Assembly: GCF_038051985.1 (NCBI RefSeq)
Contig: NZ_CP150291.1
Coordinates: 4,080,208 to 4,144,207, forward strand
Direction: 5' to 3'
Source of the DNA: Solibacillus sp. FSL H8-0523
Lineage (GTDB): Bacteria; Bacillota; Bacilli; Bacillales_A; Planococcaceae
DNA: 64,000 nt
The translations under genes and the position numbers were made by a program. The notes beneath the pieces are model-generated. The model ran no database searches, was not told the origin of the DNA, and saw nothing but the letters and a program-made list of their open reading frames with translations. Positions within the stretch are counted from its first letter, which is position 1, and the number at the start of each line of letters is the position of its first letter. Below, piece by piece: positions 1-9,475 of this stretch.

Positions 1-10
1 AATACAAGGA

Positions 11-45
11 AAGGAAGTTCGCCCATACAGTGAACTTCCTTTTTT
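11..45. terminator. Bidirectional terminator at the left edge
   Basis: A 10-bp stem (AAGGAAGTTC / GAACTTCCTT) with an 11-base loop is followed on the plus strand by a T-rich run. The plus-strand T-tract is the better one, so it probably ends a plus-strand gene lying left of the window. It may also stop radA transcripts coming from the right. Confidence 0.75.
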
Positions 46-84
46 ATTTATATCCAGGTTAACTGGCGCTTTTATTAGTAAACG

Positions 85-1458
85 TTATAAATCTTTAAAA
101 GATGCACGTAACGCATCACTAATTGTTTCGACGCCTACTACTTGAATCCCTTCAGGAAATTCCCAACCACCAATGTTTGACGTCGGAATAATTGCACGAC
201 GGAATCCTAGTTTTGCGGCTTCTTGTACTCGCTGCTCAATACGTGAGACACGTCGTACTTCACCAGTTAAACCTACCTCACCAATAAAGCAATCGGTTGG
301 GTTTACTGCTTGGTCTTTAAAGCTTGAAACAATACTTGTTAATACCGCTAGGTCAATGGCAGGTTCGTCTAGTTTTACCCCACCAGCCACCTTTATATAC
401 GCATCTTGTGCTTGGAGCATCATGCCCATACGTTTTTCAAGCACCGCCATTAACAACTGCACGCGGTTTTGGTCAACCCCTGTTGCCATCCGCTTTGGAT
501 AGTTAAAGCTCGTCGGTGTAACCAGCGACTGGATTTCAACTAAAATCGGGCGCGTTCCTTCCATCGAAGCAACAATCGTTGAACCAGGCGCCCCTTGTGA
601 ACGCTCCTGTAAAAATAGCTCAGACGGATTGAGTACTTCCTTTAAGCCACCTTGCAGCATTTCAAAGATCGCGATTTCATTGGTCGAACCAAATCGGTTT
701 TTTTGGCTACGTAAAATGCGATGGTTATGATGACGTTCCCCTTCAAAGTACAGCACCGTATCCACCATATGCTCTAAAATACGTGGTCCGGCAATTTGGC
801 CTTCTTTTGTTACATGACCAACTAAGAAAATCGCAATATTTTTCGTTTTCGCAATGCGCATCAGTTCTGCTGTACATTCACGTACTTGCGAAACACTTCC
901 CGGTGCACTCGTTACTTCTGGATGATGCACTGTTTGAATCGAATCGACAATGACGAATTTAGGTTGGACTTCCTCAATCGTTTGATGTAAAAACTCTAAG
1001 TTCGTTTCAGAATAAATATAGAGCTCTGCTGATTTAACTCCTAAACGTTCCGCGCGTAGCTTTGTTTGACGCACAGATTCCTCACCTGAAATATACAGGA
1101 CGCGCTTACCTTGGTTTGATAACAACGCGGACACTTGTAGAAGTAACGTCGATTTCCCAATCCCCGGGTCCCCCCCAATTAATATAAGTGAGCCTGGAAC
1201 AATCCCGCCACCAAGTACGCGGTTAAACTCGTTCATTTGCGTGACGATGCGTGTTTCTTCTTGTGCTTCCACATGAATAATTGGCGTTGCTTTTGTCGTA
1301 GTGGTTGAATGTTGGAACGCCCCACGAGGCCCTTTTGTAATGACTTCTACTTCTTCGTTCATTGTGTTCCATTCCCCACAGCCTGGACAGCGCCCCATCC
1401 ATTTGGCTGCCTCATAACCACAGCTACTACACATAAATTTCGATTTCTTTTTTGCCAT
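85..1458 (-). CDS. radA: DNA repair protein RadA
   Basis: RadA is a RecA/DnaB-like ATPase that helps branch migration during recombinational repair. The 457-residue protein has an N-terminal C4 zinc finger (C10, C13, C24, C27), a Walker A motif [10 protein letters not shown] near residues 95-104, the RadA-specific KNRFG motif near residue 250 and a C-terminal Lon-protease-like domain. The reading frame extends upstream, but the start was set at the ATG giving MAKKKSKF because AAGGAG lies just before it and the family starts there. In Bacillus subtilis radA follows clpC in one operon. Here a terminator separates the two, so radA may have its own promoter. Confidence 0.96.
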   Translation of the reverse strand: MAKKKSKFMCSSCGYEAAKWMGRCPGCGEWNTMNEEVEVITKGPRGAFQHSTTTTKATPIIHVEAQEETRIVTQMNEFNRVLGGGIVPGSLILIGGDPGIGKSTLLLQVSALLSNQGKRVLYISGEESVRQTKLRAERLGVKSAELYIYSETNLEFLHQTIEEVQPKFVIVDSIQTVHHPEVTSAPGSVSQVRECTAELMRIAKTKNIAIFLVGHVTKEGQIAGPRILEHMVDTVLYFEGERHHNHRILRSQKNRFGSTNEIAIFEMLQGGLKEVLNPSELFLQERSQGAPGSTIVASMEGTRPILVEIQSLVTPTSFNYPKRMATGVDQNRVQLLMAVLEKRMGMMLQAQDAYIKVAGGVKLDEPAIDLAVLTSIVSSFKDQAVNPTDCFIGEVGLTGEVRRVSRIEQRVQEAAKLGFRRAIIPTSNIGGWEFPEGIQVVGVETISDALRASFKDL

Positions 1459-1649
1459 CTGTATATGCTCCTTCGAATGTTTGTTCCTATATTGTACATG
1501 AAACAAAATTGAACACCTACTAAACACATCAAAATTTCTTTTTAACACCTAAAGAACAAAAGCGATAAAGGCCCGTTTTAGCCTAGACGTAGAGAAAACT
1601 TTATGCAAAATTACCCACAATACGATAATCTATAATTTTCTTAACTAGC

Positions 1650-1683
1650 AAAAAGACGAAGCGGGGATAATCCCTACTTCGTC
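1650..1683 (-). terminator. Terminator after clpC
   Basis: A GACGAAG / CTTCGTC stem with a partly paired loop is followed on the minus strand by TTTTTG. It lies 9 bp beyond the clpC stop codon and would end the ctsR operon before radA. Confidence 0.8.
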
Positions 1684-1691
1684 CATGTTCA

Positions 1692-4136
1692 TTATTTTGT
1701 TAAGATTGGTTTTTCTGTCGTTACGATAAACTCGTCGTTCACGTAATCTAAAACAACTGTTTTTGATTTGTCTAACGTCCCTTTTAACAGCTCTTCAGAT
1801 AGACGATCTTCCACGTGTTTTTGTAGTGCTCGGCGTAATGGACGCGCACCATATTGTGGATCGTAGCCTTCTTCTGCGACTTTGTCTAACGCAGCTTCTG
1901 TTAATTTTAATTCGATATCGTGCTCTTTTAATCGGTTTGTTAATGAGTTGACCATTAATGTCACGATTTCTTTTAAGTGATCTTTTTGCAGTGAATGGAA
2001 CACGATCATTTCATCGATACGGTTTAAGAACTCTGGGCGGAATGCTTTTTTCAGCTCTTCTAGCATTGTCCCTTTTGCATCTTTGTCTTTTGATGCCGCG
2101 TCCTCTGCACCAAATCCAACATGCTTACGGTATTTAAGTGCCTCTGCCCCAACATTTGATGTCATGATGACAACCGTATTACGGAAATCCACAACTCGAC
2201 CTTTAGAATCGGTTAAGCGCCCGTCTTCTAACACTTGTAATAAGATGTTGAATACGTCCGGATGTGCTTTTTCGATTTCGTCTAGTAACACAACTGAATA
2301 TGGTTTACGACGCACTTTTTCTGTTAACTGACCGCCGTCATCAAAGCCGACATAGCCTGGAGGTGAACCAACTAAACGAGACGTTGAGTGTTTCTCCATA
2401 TATTCGGACATATCGACACGAATCATCGCATCCTCGTCGCCAAACATAACCTCTGCTAATGCACGCGCAAGCTCCGTTTTACCAACACCTGTTGGCCCTA
2501 GGAAAATGAATGAACCGATTGGACGTTTTGGATCCTTAAGTCCTGCACGCGCACGACGGATTGCACGGGAAATGGCTTCGACTGCTTCGCCTTGACCTAC
2601 AACACGTTTGTGTAGTTCTTTTTCAAGCTGAAGTAATTTCGCTGATTCTTCTTGTGCAATTTTTGATACAGGAATTCCTGTCCACATTGCGACAACTTGT
2701 GCGATATCATCGACACACACTGTTGACTCTTCTTTTCCTTGCTTTTCTTTCCACTCTTTTTTCAGCTGATCTAATTCTAGCTTAATTTTTTGCTCTGAGT
2801 CGCGAAGTGCTGCTGCTTTTTCAAACTCTTGGCTTGAAACTGCACCATTCTTTTCAGATTTGATGCCCTCTAAGCGGTCTTCTAGCTCTTTTAAATTTGG
2901 TGGTACTGTGTACGAGCGTAAGCGTACTTTTGAACCAGCTTCATCGATTAAATCAATCGCTTTGTCAGGTAAGAAGCGATCTGAAATATAGCGATCTGAT
3001 AATTTTGCTGCCGCTACAACAGCTTCATCCGAAATTTTCACACGGTGATGCGCTTCGTAACGGTCACGTAAGCCTTTAATAATTTGGATTGTTTCATCGA
3101 CTGATGGTTCATCCACTTGAATTGGTTGGAAACGACGCTCTAATGCTGCATCTTTTTCGATATATTTACGGTACTCATCTAATGTTGTCGCACCAATACA
3201 TTGTAATTCACCGCGCGCTAATGATGGTTTTAAAATGTTCGATGCGTCAATTGCACCTTCTGCACCACCCGCGCCAATTAATGTATGAAGCTCGTCGATG
3301 AATAAAATGATATTGCCGGCTTGGCGAATTTCATCCATTACTTTTTTCAAACGGTCTTCAAATTCACCGCGGTATTTTGTACCGGCAACAACCGTCCCCA
3401 TATCTAGCGTCATAACGCGTTTGTCGCGCAGGATTTCTGGGACTTCGTTGTTGATGATTTGCTGTGCTAAACCTTCTGCGATTGCTGTTTTACCAACACC
3501 TGGCTCCCCAATTAATACCGGGTTATTTTTTGTACGGCGTGATAATACTTCCACAACACGTGTAATTTCTTTTGAACGGCCAATAACTGGGTCAAGTGAG
3601 CCTTCACGTGCTACTGCCGTTAAGTCACGTGCCAAGCTATCTAGTGTTGGTGTGTTCACTGTTTGTGTTACTGCTGAACCACTCGCACCGTTTGTATCAT
3701 TATTGCCAAGCAGTAATAGAACTTGCTGGCGCGCTTTATTAATGCTAACACCTGTATTGGCTAATACACGTGCGGCTACCCCTTCACCTTCACGAATAAG
3801 TGCTAATAAAATATGCTCTGTTCCGACATAGGCATGCCCTAATTTACGTGACTCGTCTAATGATAATTCGATTACCTTTTTTGCACGTGGCGTGTAGTGT
3901 ACAATCGGACCTACTTCCTCTGTGCCTTTACCGACAAGCTCTTCAATGCCTGATTCGATCATTTGCGGGCTAATATTAATCGCTTCTAAAGCTTTTGCTG
4001 CAATGCCGCCACTTTCACGAATTAACCCAAGTAAAATATGCTCTGTGCCAATTTCTTTATGCTTAAGGCGAATTGCCTCTTCTTGCGCTAGTTGTAATAC
4101 TTTTTGAGCACGCTGTGTGAATCGATTAAACATCAT
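1692..4136 (-). CDS. clpC: ATP-dependent Clp protease ATPase subunit ClpC
   Basis: ClpC is a Hsp100 unfoldase that feeds proteins, including arginine-phosphorylated ones, to ClpP. The 814-residue protein shows two N-terminal Clp repeats (about 1-140), a first AAA+ module with Walker A GEPGVGKT near 210-217, a middle coiled-coil domain with a UVR-like segment around 380-450, and a second AAA+ module with GPTGVGKT near 545 before the D2-small domain. The start was set at the ATG giving [13 protein letters not shown], which is the family N-terminus and follows GGAGAGGG. Its first codons overlap the end of mcsB by 11 bp, showing translational coupling. It is the last gene of the CtsR operon. Confidence 0.97.
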   Translation of the reverse strand: MMFNRFTQRAQKVLQLAQEEAIRLKHKEIGTEHILLGLIRESGGIAAKALEAINISPQMIESGIEELVGKGTEEVGPIVHYTPRAKKVIELSLDESRKLGHAYVGTEHILLALIREGEGVAARVLANTGVSINKARQQVLLLLGNNDTNGASGSAVTQTVNTPTLDSLARDLTAVAREGSLDPVIGRSKEITRVVEVLSRRTKNNPVLIGEPGVGKTAIAEGLAQQIINNEVPEILRDKRVMTLDMGTVVAGTKYRGEFEDRLKKVMDEIRQAGNIILFIDELHTLIGAGGAEGAIDASNILKPSLARGELQCIGATTLDEYRKYIEKDAALERRFQPIQVDEPSVDETIQIIKGLRDRYEAHHRVKISDEAVVAAAKLSDRYISDRFLPDKAIDLIDEAGSKVRLRSYTVPPNLKELEDRLEGIKSEKNGAVSSQEFEKAAALRDSEQKIKLELDQLKKEWKEKQGKEESTVCVDDIAQVVAMWTGIPVSKIAQEESAKLLQLEKELHKRVVGQGEAVEAISRAIRRARAGLKDPKRPIGSFIFLGPTGVGKTELARALAEVMFGDEDAMIRVDMSEYMEKHSTSRLVGSPPGYVGFDDGGQLTEKVRRKPYSVVLLDEIEKAHPDVFNILLQVLEDGRLTDSKGRVVDFRNTVVIMTSNVGAEALKYRKHVGFGAEDAASKDKDAKGTMLEELKKAFRPEFLNRIDEMIVFHSLQKDHLKEIVTLMVNSLTNRLKEHDIELKLTEAALDKVAEEGYDPQYGARPLRRALQKHVEDRLSEELLKGTLDKSKTVVLDYVNDEFIVTTEKPILTK

Positions 4137-5226
4137 ATGAACCCTCTCCTTTTTCCCCATCATTACTTGCTTGTTCTTGTAACTTTTCTTGTAACAGCTT
4201 CGCGCGGTACATATCGCGTTCTGTTGCTTGCAGTGTTGTACCGACATATTGCTGTATAAGCCCTGGCTGCATGATTAACATACATTCATTTAGTTTGCGT
4301 TGTGAAATTGGTTCAAGTAACCCTAAACTTACCCCAAGACGGACGTTGGATAAACAACTTGCTGCTTCCTCGCTCGTTAATATTTTGGCATATTTTAATG
4401 TGCCTAACGAACGACTGAGCCGGTCCTCTAACACGGACGGCGCTCGCAGTAATAGGTTTTTACGAGCAAGCTGTTCCTTTTGAATAATTTGCTCTACCAC
4501 TTTTTCAAGCTCTTGCAAAATATCTTCTTCGGATTTCCCTAACGTAATCTGGTTGGAAATTTGGTAGACATTTCCTAAATTGTCACTTCCTTCTCCATAT
4601 ATACCCCGGACAACCATTCCTAATCGTGTGATCATTTGAATTAATGCATTCATTTGCTTTGTTAACGTTAATGCTGGCAAATGCAGCATTACCGATGCGC
4701 GTAAACCGGTACCAACATTGGAAGGACAGCTCGTTAAATAGCCATAACGCTCTTCATAAGCAAAATCAATAGACTTACTTAAGTAGCGGTCTACGGTCTT
4801 CGCTTGGTCATATGCTCGCTGTAAATCCATTCCTTGTGCCAAGCTTTGAATGCGAATATGATCTTCTTCATTTACTAATATGCTAATGGATTCATTTTCT
4901 GTTAAAAAGAATGAACCAATTTTTTTGCGGCGGGCTAAATTCGGACTGATTAAATGCTTTTCCACTAAAATTTGACGCTGTAATTGTGGCATATCTTTAA
5001 TTGAAAAATACGAAAAATGATATGGATTTTCATTGTCCACGGTTAATAATGCGTTCATTAATTGTTCATCTATTTGCTCGGCATCCTGCTCGGTAAAGCT
5101 AATTGGAAAGCGAACGTTCGCAATATTTCGAGCGAGTCGAATGCGCGTACTAATGACAATATCCGAGTCACTTTCAGATTGCATCCAGCTTGGATTAGCA
5201 AGCGTTAAAAAATGCTCGATGTTCAT
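4126..5226 (-). CDS. mcsB: Protein arginine kinase McsB
   Basis: McsB phosphorylates arginines on damaged proteins and on CtsR, marking them for ClpC-ClpP. The 366-residue protein belongs to the phosphagen-kinase family: STRIRLARN near residues 26-34 contributes to nucleotide binding, an NEED segment near 119-122 carries the catalytic glutamate, and [16 protein letters not shown] near 166-180 holds the conserved cysteine C167 and arginine. Its ATG overlaps the mcsA stop codon (ATGA), and its 3' end overlaps clpC, so the operon is tightly coupled. McsA is its activator. Confidence 0.96.
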   Translation of the reverse strand: MNIEHFLTLANPSWMQSESDSDIVISTRIRLARNIANVRFPISFTEQDAEQIDEQLMNALLTVDNENPYHFSYFSIKDMPQLQRQILVEKHLISPNLARRKKIGSFFLTENESISILVNEEDHIRIQSLAQGMDLQRAYDQAKTVDRYLSKSIDFAYEERYGYLTSCPSNVGTGLRASVMLHLPALTLTKQMNALIQMITRLGMVVRGIYGEGSDNLGNVYQISNQITLGKSEEDILQELEKVVEQIIQKEQLARKNLLLRAPSVLEDRLSRSLGTLKYAKILTSEEAASCLSNVRLGVSLGLLEPISQRKLNECMLIMQPGLIQQYVGTTLQATERDMYRAKLLQEKLQEQASNDGEKGEGSYDV

Positions 5227-5756
5227 GCGCGTTCCTCTCCTTTTTTAACTTTACTTTCAAGTGCTCGAATGTCATCACGCAAGTGTGCAGCATCTTCATA
5301 ACGTTCTTCTTGAACCGCTTCTTGAATAGCGGTACGAAGTGCGTGAATTTGTTGTTCAATTTTTTCTTTTGATGGCACATCTTCAACGTAACCTACATGC
5401 TTTGTACCTGCTTGGATTTTTTCGAGAAGCTGTGGTAATTGCTCACTAAATGTCTGATAACAATCGCCACAACCAAATTTACCTTGCTTTAAAAACTGGC
5501 GGTACGTAAAGCCACACGTTGGACATGCCTTTGTTCTCAAAGCACTTGTTGGCGTTTCCTTTTTCGTAAGCGGAACAAAATTAAACCAATTTGTTAGGAG
5601 CTGCTGAAGTGAGGCGGGCTCTTCTGATACTTCAAACTGAAACGGGTGAAATTGTGCAGCACATACCTCACAATACTGGCGCTCCATTTGCTGACCATGC
5701 TGGACTTGTGTCACCGTTACATTCGCATGGCGCTGTTTACAATGTTCACATATCAT
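5223..5756 (-). CDS. mcsA: McsA, zinc-finger activator of McsB
   Basis: McsA binds and activates the arginine kinase McsB and helps it recognise CtsR. The 177-residue protein has paired cysteines C3/C6 and C29/C32, a second set C78/C81/C96/C99, and a C-terminal UVR domain (about 135-172). The ATG giving MICEHCK was chosen. The GTG three codons upstream sits within the AGAGGTG ribosome-binding site, so it is unlikely to be the start. It lies between ctsR and mcsB in the heat-shock operon. Confidence 0.94.
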   Translation of the reverse strand: MICEHCKQRHANVTVTQVQHGQQMERQYCEVCAAQFHPFQFEVSEEPASLQQLLTNWFNFVPLTKKETPTSALRTKACPTCGFTYRQFLKQGKFGCGDCYQTFSEQLPQLLEKIQAGTKHVGYVEDVPSKEKIEQQIHALRTAIQEAVQEERYEDAAHLRDDIRALESKVKKGEERA

Positions 5757-5767
5757 ATTAAACACCT

Positions 5768-6232
5768 CTATTTTTCAAAAGAAATCGTGTGTAGCATCGC
5801 ACGCATCAATCGTGCGCGTACTTCATCACGTACAGGTAAACCGAGTTGCAGTGTTGTGCGATCCATCGCTGCTTTCATCAAGCCGGCTTCTCGCTCACTA
5901 ACAATATCTTCGTCTAATAAGCGGTAAATGATACGCTCGGCATTGGTTTGTGCAATTGCCCCACCGATTTGCTCTTCGATTTCATCTAATACATTTTTCT
6001 TTGAGTGGATGGTTACACGCAAAATTCGAATATAACCACCACCACCACGCTTACTTTCTACAAAATAACCATGTTCGGTCGTAAATCGTGTATTAATGAC
6101 GTAATTGATTTGTGAAGGGGCACAAGCAAATTGCTTCGCTAGTTCATTACGCTTAATTTCAATAAGCCCTTGCCCTTCTACTTCAATAACTTCCTTCAAA
6201 TACCCTTCAATTATGTCAGATATATTCCTCAT
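5768..6232 (-). CDS. ctsR: Transcriptional repressor CtsR
   Basis: CtsR represses class III heat-shock genes (clp genes and its own operon) until it is heat-inactivated or removed through McsB and ClpC. The 154-residue protein carries the N-terminal winged helix-turn-helix with a glycine-rich wing (KRGGGGYIRI, about 62-71) that contacts DNA, and a C-terminal dimerisation domain. The start was set at the ATG giving MRNISDIIE, preceded by GAGGTGAGG. It is the first gene of ctsR-mcsA-mcsB-clpC, downstream of a promoter carrying a CtsR box. Confidence 0.96.
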   Translation of the reverse strand: MRNISDIIEGYLKEVIEVEGQGLIEIKRNELAKQFACAPSQINYVINTRFTTEHGYFVESKRGGGGYIRILRVTIHSKKNVLDEIEEQIGGAIAQTNAERIIYRLLDEDIVSEREAGLMKAAMDRTTLQLGLPVRDEVRARLMRAMLHTISFEK

Positions 6233-6259
6233 GCTGTCCTCACCTCTCACTCAACTGAC

Positions 6260-6276
6260 TTTGACTATCTTTGACT
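6260..6276 (-). promoter_or_regulatory. CtsR operator
   Basis: On the minus strand AGTCAAA GAT AGTCAAA matches the direct heptamer repeat RGTCAAA-NAN-RGTCAAA of CtsR boxes exactly. It begins two bases beyond the -10 hexamer and covers the expected transcription start, which suits repression. A further GTCAAAG-like half lies just downstream. Confidence 0.9.
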
Positions 6277-6278
6277 TA

Positions 6279-6307
6279 AATATACATTAGCTGTTTTTCG
6301 AATTCAA
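6279..6307 (-). promoter_or_regulatory. SigA-type promoter of the ctsR operon
   Basis: The minus strand shows -35 TTGAAT and -10 TATATT separated by 17 bp, 46 bp upstream of the ctsR start. The -10 is two bases from the CtsR box. Confidence 0.75.
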
Positions 6308-6366
6308 ATAATCACTCTCTAAAAATGCTTTTCCCACATTCCGTCAAAATAAATCGCTTGAAACAG

Positions 6367-6400
6367 AAAAAACTGTAAGGAAAAGTTTTCCCTACAGTCT
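6367..6400 (-). terminator. Terminator of the DUF4870-like gene
   Basis: The minus strand can fold ACTGTAGGGAAAA against TTTTCCTTACAGT and continues into TTTTTTC. It lies immediately after the stop codon of the neighbouring small membrane-protein gene. Confidence 0.75.
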
Positions 6401-6406
6401 TATACC

Positions 6407-6712
6407 TTATACCCAGCGACCAACGATTGGATAGTTCCAATCTTCATCCATTAACGCTTTGACGATACCAATTACTGGTGCAATCCAGAAAATTAAAAGG
6501 AACACTAATAAGAATGGTAAGCCGATTAATACAATCGTTAATACGGCTGCAATGGCAATTAAAATACCAAATACCACTTGGAATAATAACGCTTGAATGG
6601 CTGTACGTTTCACAGCATCTTCTGAACTAATTAAGAAAAATATAATTGGCACTAAAAATGGAGCAAAGAACGCACTCGCATGAATAATGATTTTTGACCA
6701 TTTTGATTCCAT
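6407..6712 (-). CDS. DUF4870-like small membrane protein
   Basis: A 101-residue hydrophobic protein with about three membrane segments (roughly 9-29, 40-60 and 62-84) and a charged linker SSEDAVKRTAIQALLFQ between the first two. This pattern, with the conserved QALLFQ helix and the C-terminal IGIVKAL, fits the DUF4870 family of Tic20-like membrane proteins, whose function is not known. The ATG lies at the edge of the membrane region. It is a single gene with its own terminator. Confidence 0.75.
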   Translation of the reverse strand: MESKWSKIIIHASAFFAPFLVPIIFFLISSEDAVKRTAIQALLFQVVFGILIAIAAVLTIVLIGLPFLLVFLLIFWIAPVIGIVKALMDEDWNYPIVGRWV

Positions 6713-6780
6713 TTGAAATCATCCTCACTTTGTTTTGTTATCTTATTTACGAATGAATGCCACAAAAGTTTCACAAACTA

Positions 6781-6816
6781 AAAAAATCTTAGGTTTCTTA
6801 TACCCAAGATTTTTAG
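6781..6816 (-). terminator. Terminator of the 70-residue membrane-protein gene
   Basis: On the minus strand AAATCTTGGG and CCTAAGATTT form a stem followed by TTTTTTAG. It is 17 bp past the stop codon of the small gene to its right. Confidence 0.65.
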
Positions 6817-6832
6817 AAAGTATGTATCCAGT

Positions 6833-7045
6833 TTAATACGGTCCACGATCATTCGGATTGTCTTCCGCTTGAGGGAATAAAAAGTAAGAAATAACCGCAG
6901 TTAAAATACCCGCACCAATGACAATGAAAATACGGTCACGGCTTGCCACTTCTTGATAATTGTTAGCTAACATAATGTATGAAGCAATCGCTACCCCTAA
7001 CGATATCGGTATGACGAACTTCAAACGTCCTTTATAAAATTTCAT
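6833..7045 (-). CDS. Small two-helix membrane protein, unknown function
   Basis: A 70-residue protein not recognised as a named family. It has a basic N-terminus, one membrane helix (about 10-27), a short polar loop NNYQEVASRDR, a second helix (about 38-58), and an acidic tail ending DNPNDRGPY. The ATG giving MKFYKGR was preferred over the GTG two codons upstream because AAGGGCG is 9 bases before the ATG but only 3 before the GTG. It has its own terminator and is probably monocistronic. Confidence 0.6.
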   Translation of the reverse strand: MKFYKGRLKFVIPISLGVAIASYIMLANNYQEVASRDRIFIVIGAGILTAVISYFLFPQAEDNPNDRGPY

Positions 7046-7191
7046 CTTCACAACGCCCTTTTCTAAAAAATGAACTCAATTTTTATATGTTCTATCATAC
7101 ATGGCTTGAAATTAAAATACAAATACAGGTAAATTTTGAATTTATACTAAAATAATACTGATATTCAAATTCATCGAAAGTTTCAAATTAG

Positions 7192-7347
7192 CCCTTTTTT
7201 AATAACGCGAAATATTCTCATGAAGTGTACTTAGACGTTTCAAAATATCCCGAACTAAATAAACAACTGCAGCTTACACACACGACAAATCAAGTGTCGA
7301 CCTCTCCTGACTCGTTGTTACGAATTGTTCATGAATTACATGATTAA
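7192..7347 (+). pseudogene. Possible 3' relic of a lost plus-strand gene
   Basis: A 51-codon open frame without a usable start codon reads like real protein (for example SHEVYLDVSKYPELNKQ, then SPDSLLRIVHELHD) and stops right at a terminator hairpin. The family was not recognised. The absence of a start, the in-frame stop just upstream and the terminator placed directly after it suggest the decayed end of a gene whose 5' part was deleted. It could also be chance. Confidence 0.35.
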
Positions 7348-7389
7348 AAAAGGAGCTTGGCCAGAATACTTTCTGGTCAAGCCCCTTTT
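7346..7389. terminator. Bidirectional terminator beside the thioesterase gene
   Basis: A long stem (AAGGAGCTTGGCCAGAA against TTCTGGTCAAGCCCCTTT, with one mismatch and a 3-base loop) is flanked by A-run and T-run. On the minus strand it ends the thioesterase gene. On the plus strand it directly follows the coding relic at 7192-7347. Confidence 0.85.
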
Positions 7390-7390
7390 G

Positions 7391-7879
7391 TTATCCGCGG
7401 CGTTTTTTTGATAATGCGCGTTTTTGTTTACGATGCTCCTGGCGAATTGGCCCTGTTTCAAATAAATGACGCTCAAAATCCGTTTCTGGCTCGACACCAG
7501 GCACTTCTTTTGGATTGCCTTCTGCGTCAATTGCGACCATTGTCACGAATGATTCTGTCGTTAGCTTTTTCGCTCCGGTTTTCACATTGCGTGACACCAC
7601 ACGTACGTAGACTTCCATCGATGTGCGCCCTGTACCTGTCACCATTGCCTCAAGTTCAATCATGTCCCCTGCATAAGCCGGTGATACGAAATCTACTGAG
7701 TCAAACGAAGCCGTTACGACTTCCCCTTGCGAGTGCTTCATCGCAGCAATCGCGGCAATTTCATCAATATATGCTAAAACTTTACCGCCGAAAATTGAAT
7801 GATGATGATTCGTATCAGGTGGTAAAACTAATCTTGTTTGAATTGATTTTGAATAACACATTGGATAAGTTGTGTTCAA
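7391..7879 (-). CDS. Acyl-CoA thioesterase, hotdog fold
   Basis: A 162-residue single-hotdog protein of the YkhA/BACH-type acyl-CoA thioesterases, which hydrolyse fatty acyl-CoAs to free acid and CoA. NHHHSIFGGKVLAYIDEIAAIAA (about 24-46) is the characteristic helix segment with the catalytic aspartate region, and SVDFVSPAYAGDMIELEAMV follows as in the family. A basic tail (RKQKRALSKKRRG) ends the protein. Translation most likely starts at TTG, because AAAGGAGGG lies 7 bases upstream and the next ATG has no ribosome-binding site. The specific substrate cannot be told. Confidence 0.88.
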   Translation of the reverse strand: MNTTYPMCYSKSIQTRLVLPPDTNHHHSIFGGKVLAYIDEIAAIAAMKHSQGEVVTASFDSVDFVSPAYAGDMIELEAMVTGTGRTSMEVYVRVVSRNVKTGAKKLTTESFVTMVAIDAEGNPKEVPGVEPETDFERHLFETGPIRQEHRKQKRALSKKRRG

Positions 7880-7948
7880 AACTTACCCTCCTTTCTTGTC
7901 TACACTTCATGTTACTATGTTTGAACTTTGAAGTGTTAGTCGGAAAGG

Positions 7949-9376
7949 TTAATAAGATAGCTTCATGGTGATGAATTTTAAATCGGTCATTTCTTCTACG
8001 GCATATTTAATGCCCTCTTTCCCATAACCGCTCATTTTCACCCCACCATACGGCATATTATCCGTGCGGAATGTGGGAATATCATTGATAATGACTGCGC
8101 CTGCTTGTAATTCATCCGCTGCTTTTAAGGCATCCGTTAACACATTTGTGTAAATGCCAGCATTTAGCCCAAGCTCTGTATCGTTTACAAGTGCAATTGC
8201 CTCGTCTAATGTTTCATATGGAACAATTGATACAATCGGTGCGAATGTTTCTACACAAACAATTTTCATATCCGGCTTGACGTTTACCATCACCGTTGGG
8301 GTACATGTACGTTCAGTAAACTCTGCACCGGTTGCGACTACCGCGCCTTGTGCTTTTGCCTCATCAATCCAAGCTTTAATCCGTGCTACTTCGCCTGGAT
8401 TAATCATCGCACTGACATCTGTTTTTACATCTAAAGGATCCCCAACAACAAGCTTTTTCGTTTCTGCTACGAACAGCTTTGTAAACTCGTCGTAAATTGA
8501 GCCGTGCACGTAAATACGTTGTAGGGAAATACAGACTTGTCCGGCAAAACCAAATGCACCGCCAACACAGCGTGCCATAATTTTTTCAAGCGGTGTTGAT
8601 GGCTCAACAATCAATCCTGCATTTGAACCAAGCTCTAATGTAATTTTGCGTAAGCCCACTTTTTCTTTTAACTTAAGACCAACCGCACCACTCCCTGTAA
8701 ACGTCACCTTTTTTACAAGCGGATGCATTACTAGTGTGTCACTTAAATCACCACCGCTACCTGTAACGATTTGTAGCGCGCCGTCTGGTAGTCCGGCTTC
8801 TTTAAAAATTCCTGCCATCACAAGCGCACTGAGTGGCGTTTGTGAGGCAGGCTTTAACACAACAGTATTGCCAACTGCAAATGCTGGTCCTAACTTATGC
8901 GCCACTAAATTGAACGGGAAGTTAAATGGTGTAATTGCAGACACAACACCGAGTGGTACACGTTTTGTATAGCCGATGCGGTCAGATGCTCCTGGTGCAG
9001 CGTCCATTGGGATTGTTTCACCTGTTACGTGTTTTGCAGCCTCGGCAGCAAATTGATACGTCGCAATCGTACGGTCAATTTCGCCTAAACCCGCTGTTAC
9101 TGGTTTTGCGGCTTCTTTTGCTAAAATTTCTGCAAGCTCTTGTTTGCGTTCACGCATAATCGCGACCACTTTATATAAAATTTCTGCACGCTCATAGGCT
9201 GTTGTTTTCTTGAACGCTTGGAAGGCTTCATGGGCGCCTTCAATGGCACGTTCTACATCTTGCACTGTTGCCTTTGCTACTTGTGCTAGTTTTTCACCAG
9301 TATAGGGTGCTGTTAATTCGGTTGTTTCCTTCGTTTGCTCCCACACACCGTTAATCCATAATTTTGTTTGTTGCAT
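7949..9376 (-). CDS. NAD(P)-dependent aldehyde dehydrogenase
   Basis: A 475-residue member of the aldehyde dehydrogenase superfamily, oxidising an aldehyde to an acid with NAD(P). Visible are the Rossmann segment ITPFNFPFNLVAHKLGPAFAVGN (about 140-162), FTGSGAVG, the catalytic-glutamate strand ITLELGSNAG near 246, and the catalytic cysteine in GFAGQVCISLQR near 283. The GQVC/ISLQR and LELGSNAG forms are those of the lactaldehyde/glyceraldehyde-type subgroup rather than betaine-aldehyde enzymes. The ATG giving MQQTKLW was chosen because AAAGGGG precedes it. Substrate is unknown, and the gene appears monocistronic. Confidence 0.9.
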   Translation of the reverse strand: MQQTKLWINGVWEQTKETTELTAPYTGEKLAQVAKATVQDVERAIEGAHEAFQAFKKTTAYERAEILYKVVAIMRERKQELAEILAKEAAKPVTAGLGEIDRTIATYQFAAEAAKHVTGETIPMDAAPGASDRIGYTKRVPLGVVSAITPFNFPFNLVAHKLGPAFAVGNTVVLKPASQTPLSALVMAGIFKEAGLPDGALQIVTGSGGDLSDTLVMHPLVKKVTFTGSGAVGLKLKEKVGLRKITLELGSNAGLIVEPSTPLEKIMARCVGGAFGFAGQVCISLQRIYVHGSIYDEFTKLFVAETKKLVVGDPLDVKTDVSAMINPGEVARIKAWIDEAKAQGAVVATGAEFTERTCTPTVMVNVKPDMKIVCVETFAPIVSIVPYETLDEAIALVNDTELGLNAGIYTNVLTDALKAADELQAGAVIINDIPTFRTDNMPYGGVKMSGYGKEGIKYAVEEMTDLKFITMKLSY

Positions 9377-9475
9377 TGTTTTCGCCCCTTTTAAATTAGA
9401 AAACACAATTCACGCTAAATAGTGCGAATGGATGTCTTTTCTTATGTGGATTTCCTTTTAAAAAAATATACTTTC

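Noticed and set aside
3298..3831. 177-codon open frame on the plus strand inside clpC
   Set aside because: It is antisense to the conserved first AAA+ domain of clpC, has no ribosome-binding site, and its composition is what codon bias on the other strand produces.
7357..7971. 204-codon plus-strand open frame across the thioesterase gene
   Set aside because: It starts inside the terminator stem, runs antisense to a well-supported gene and has no recognisable domain.
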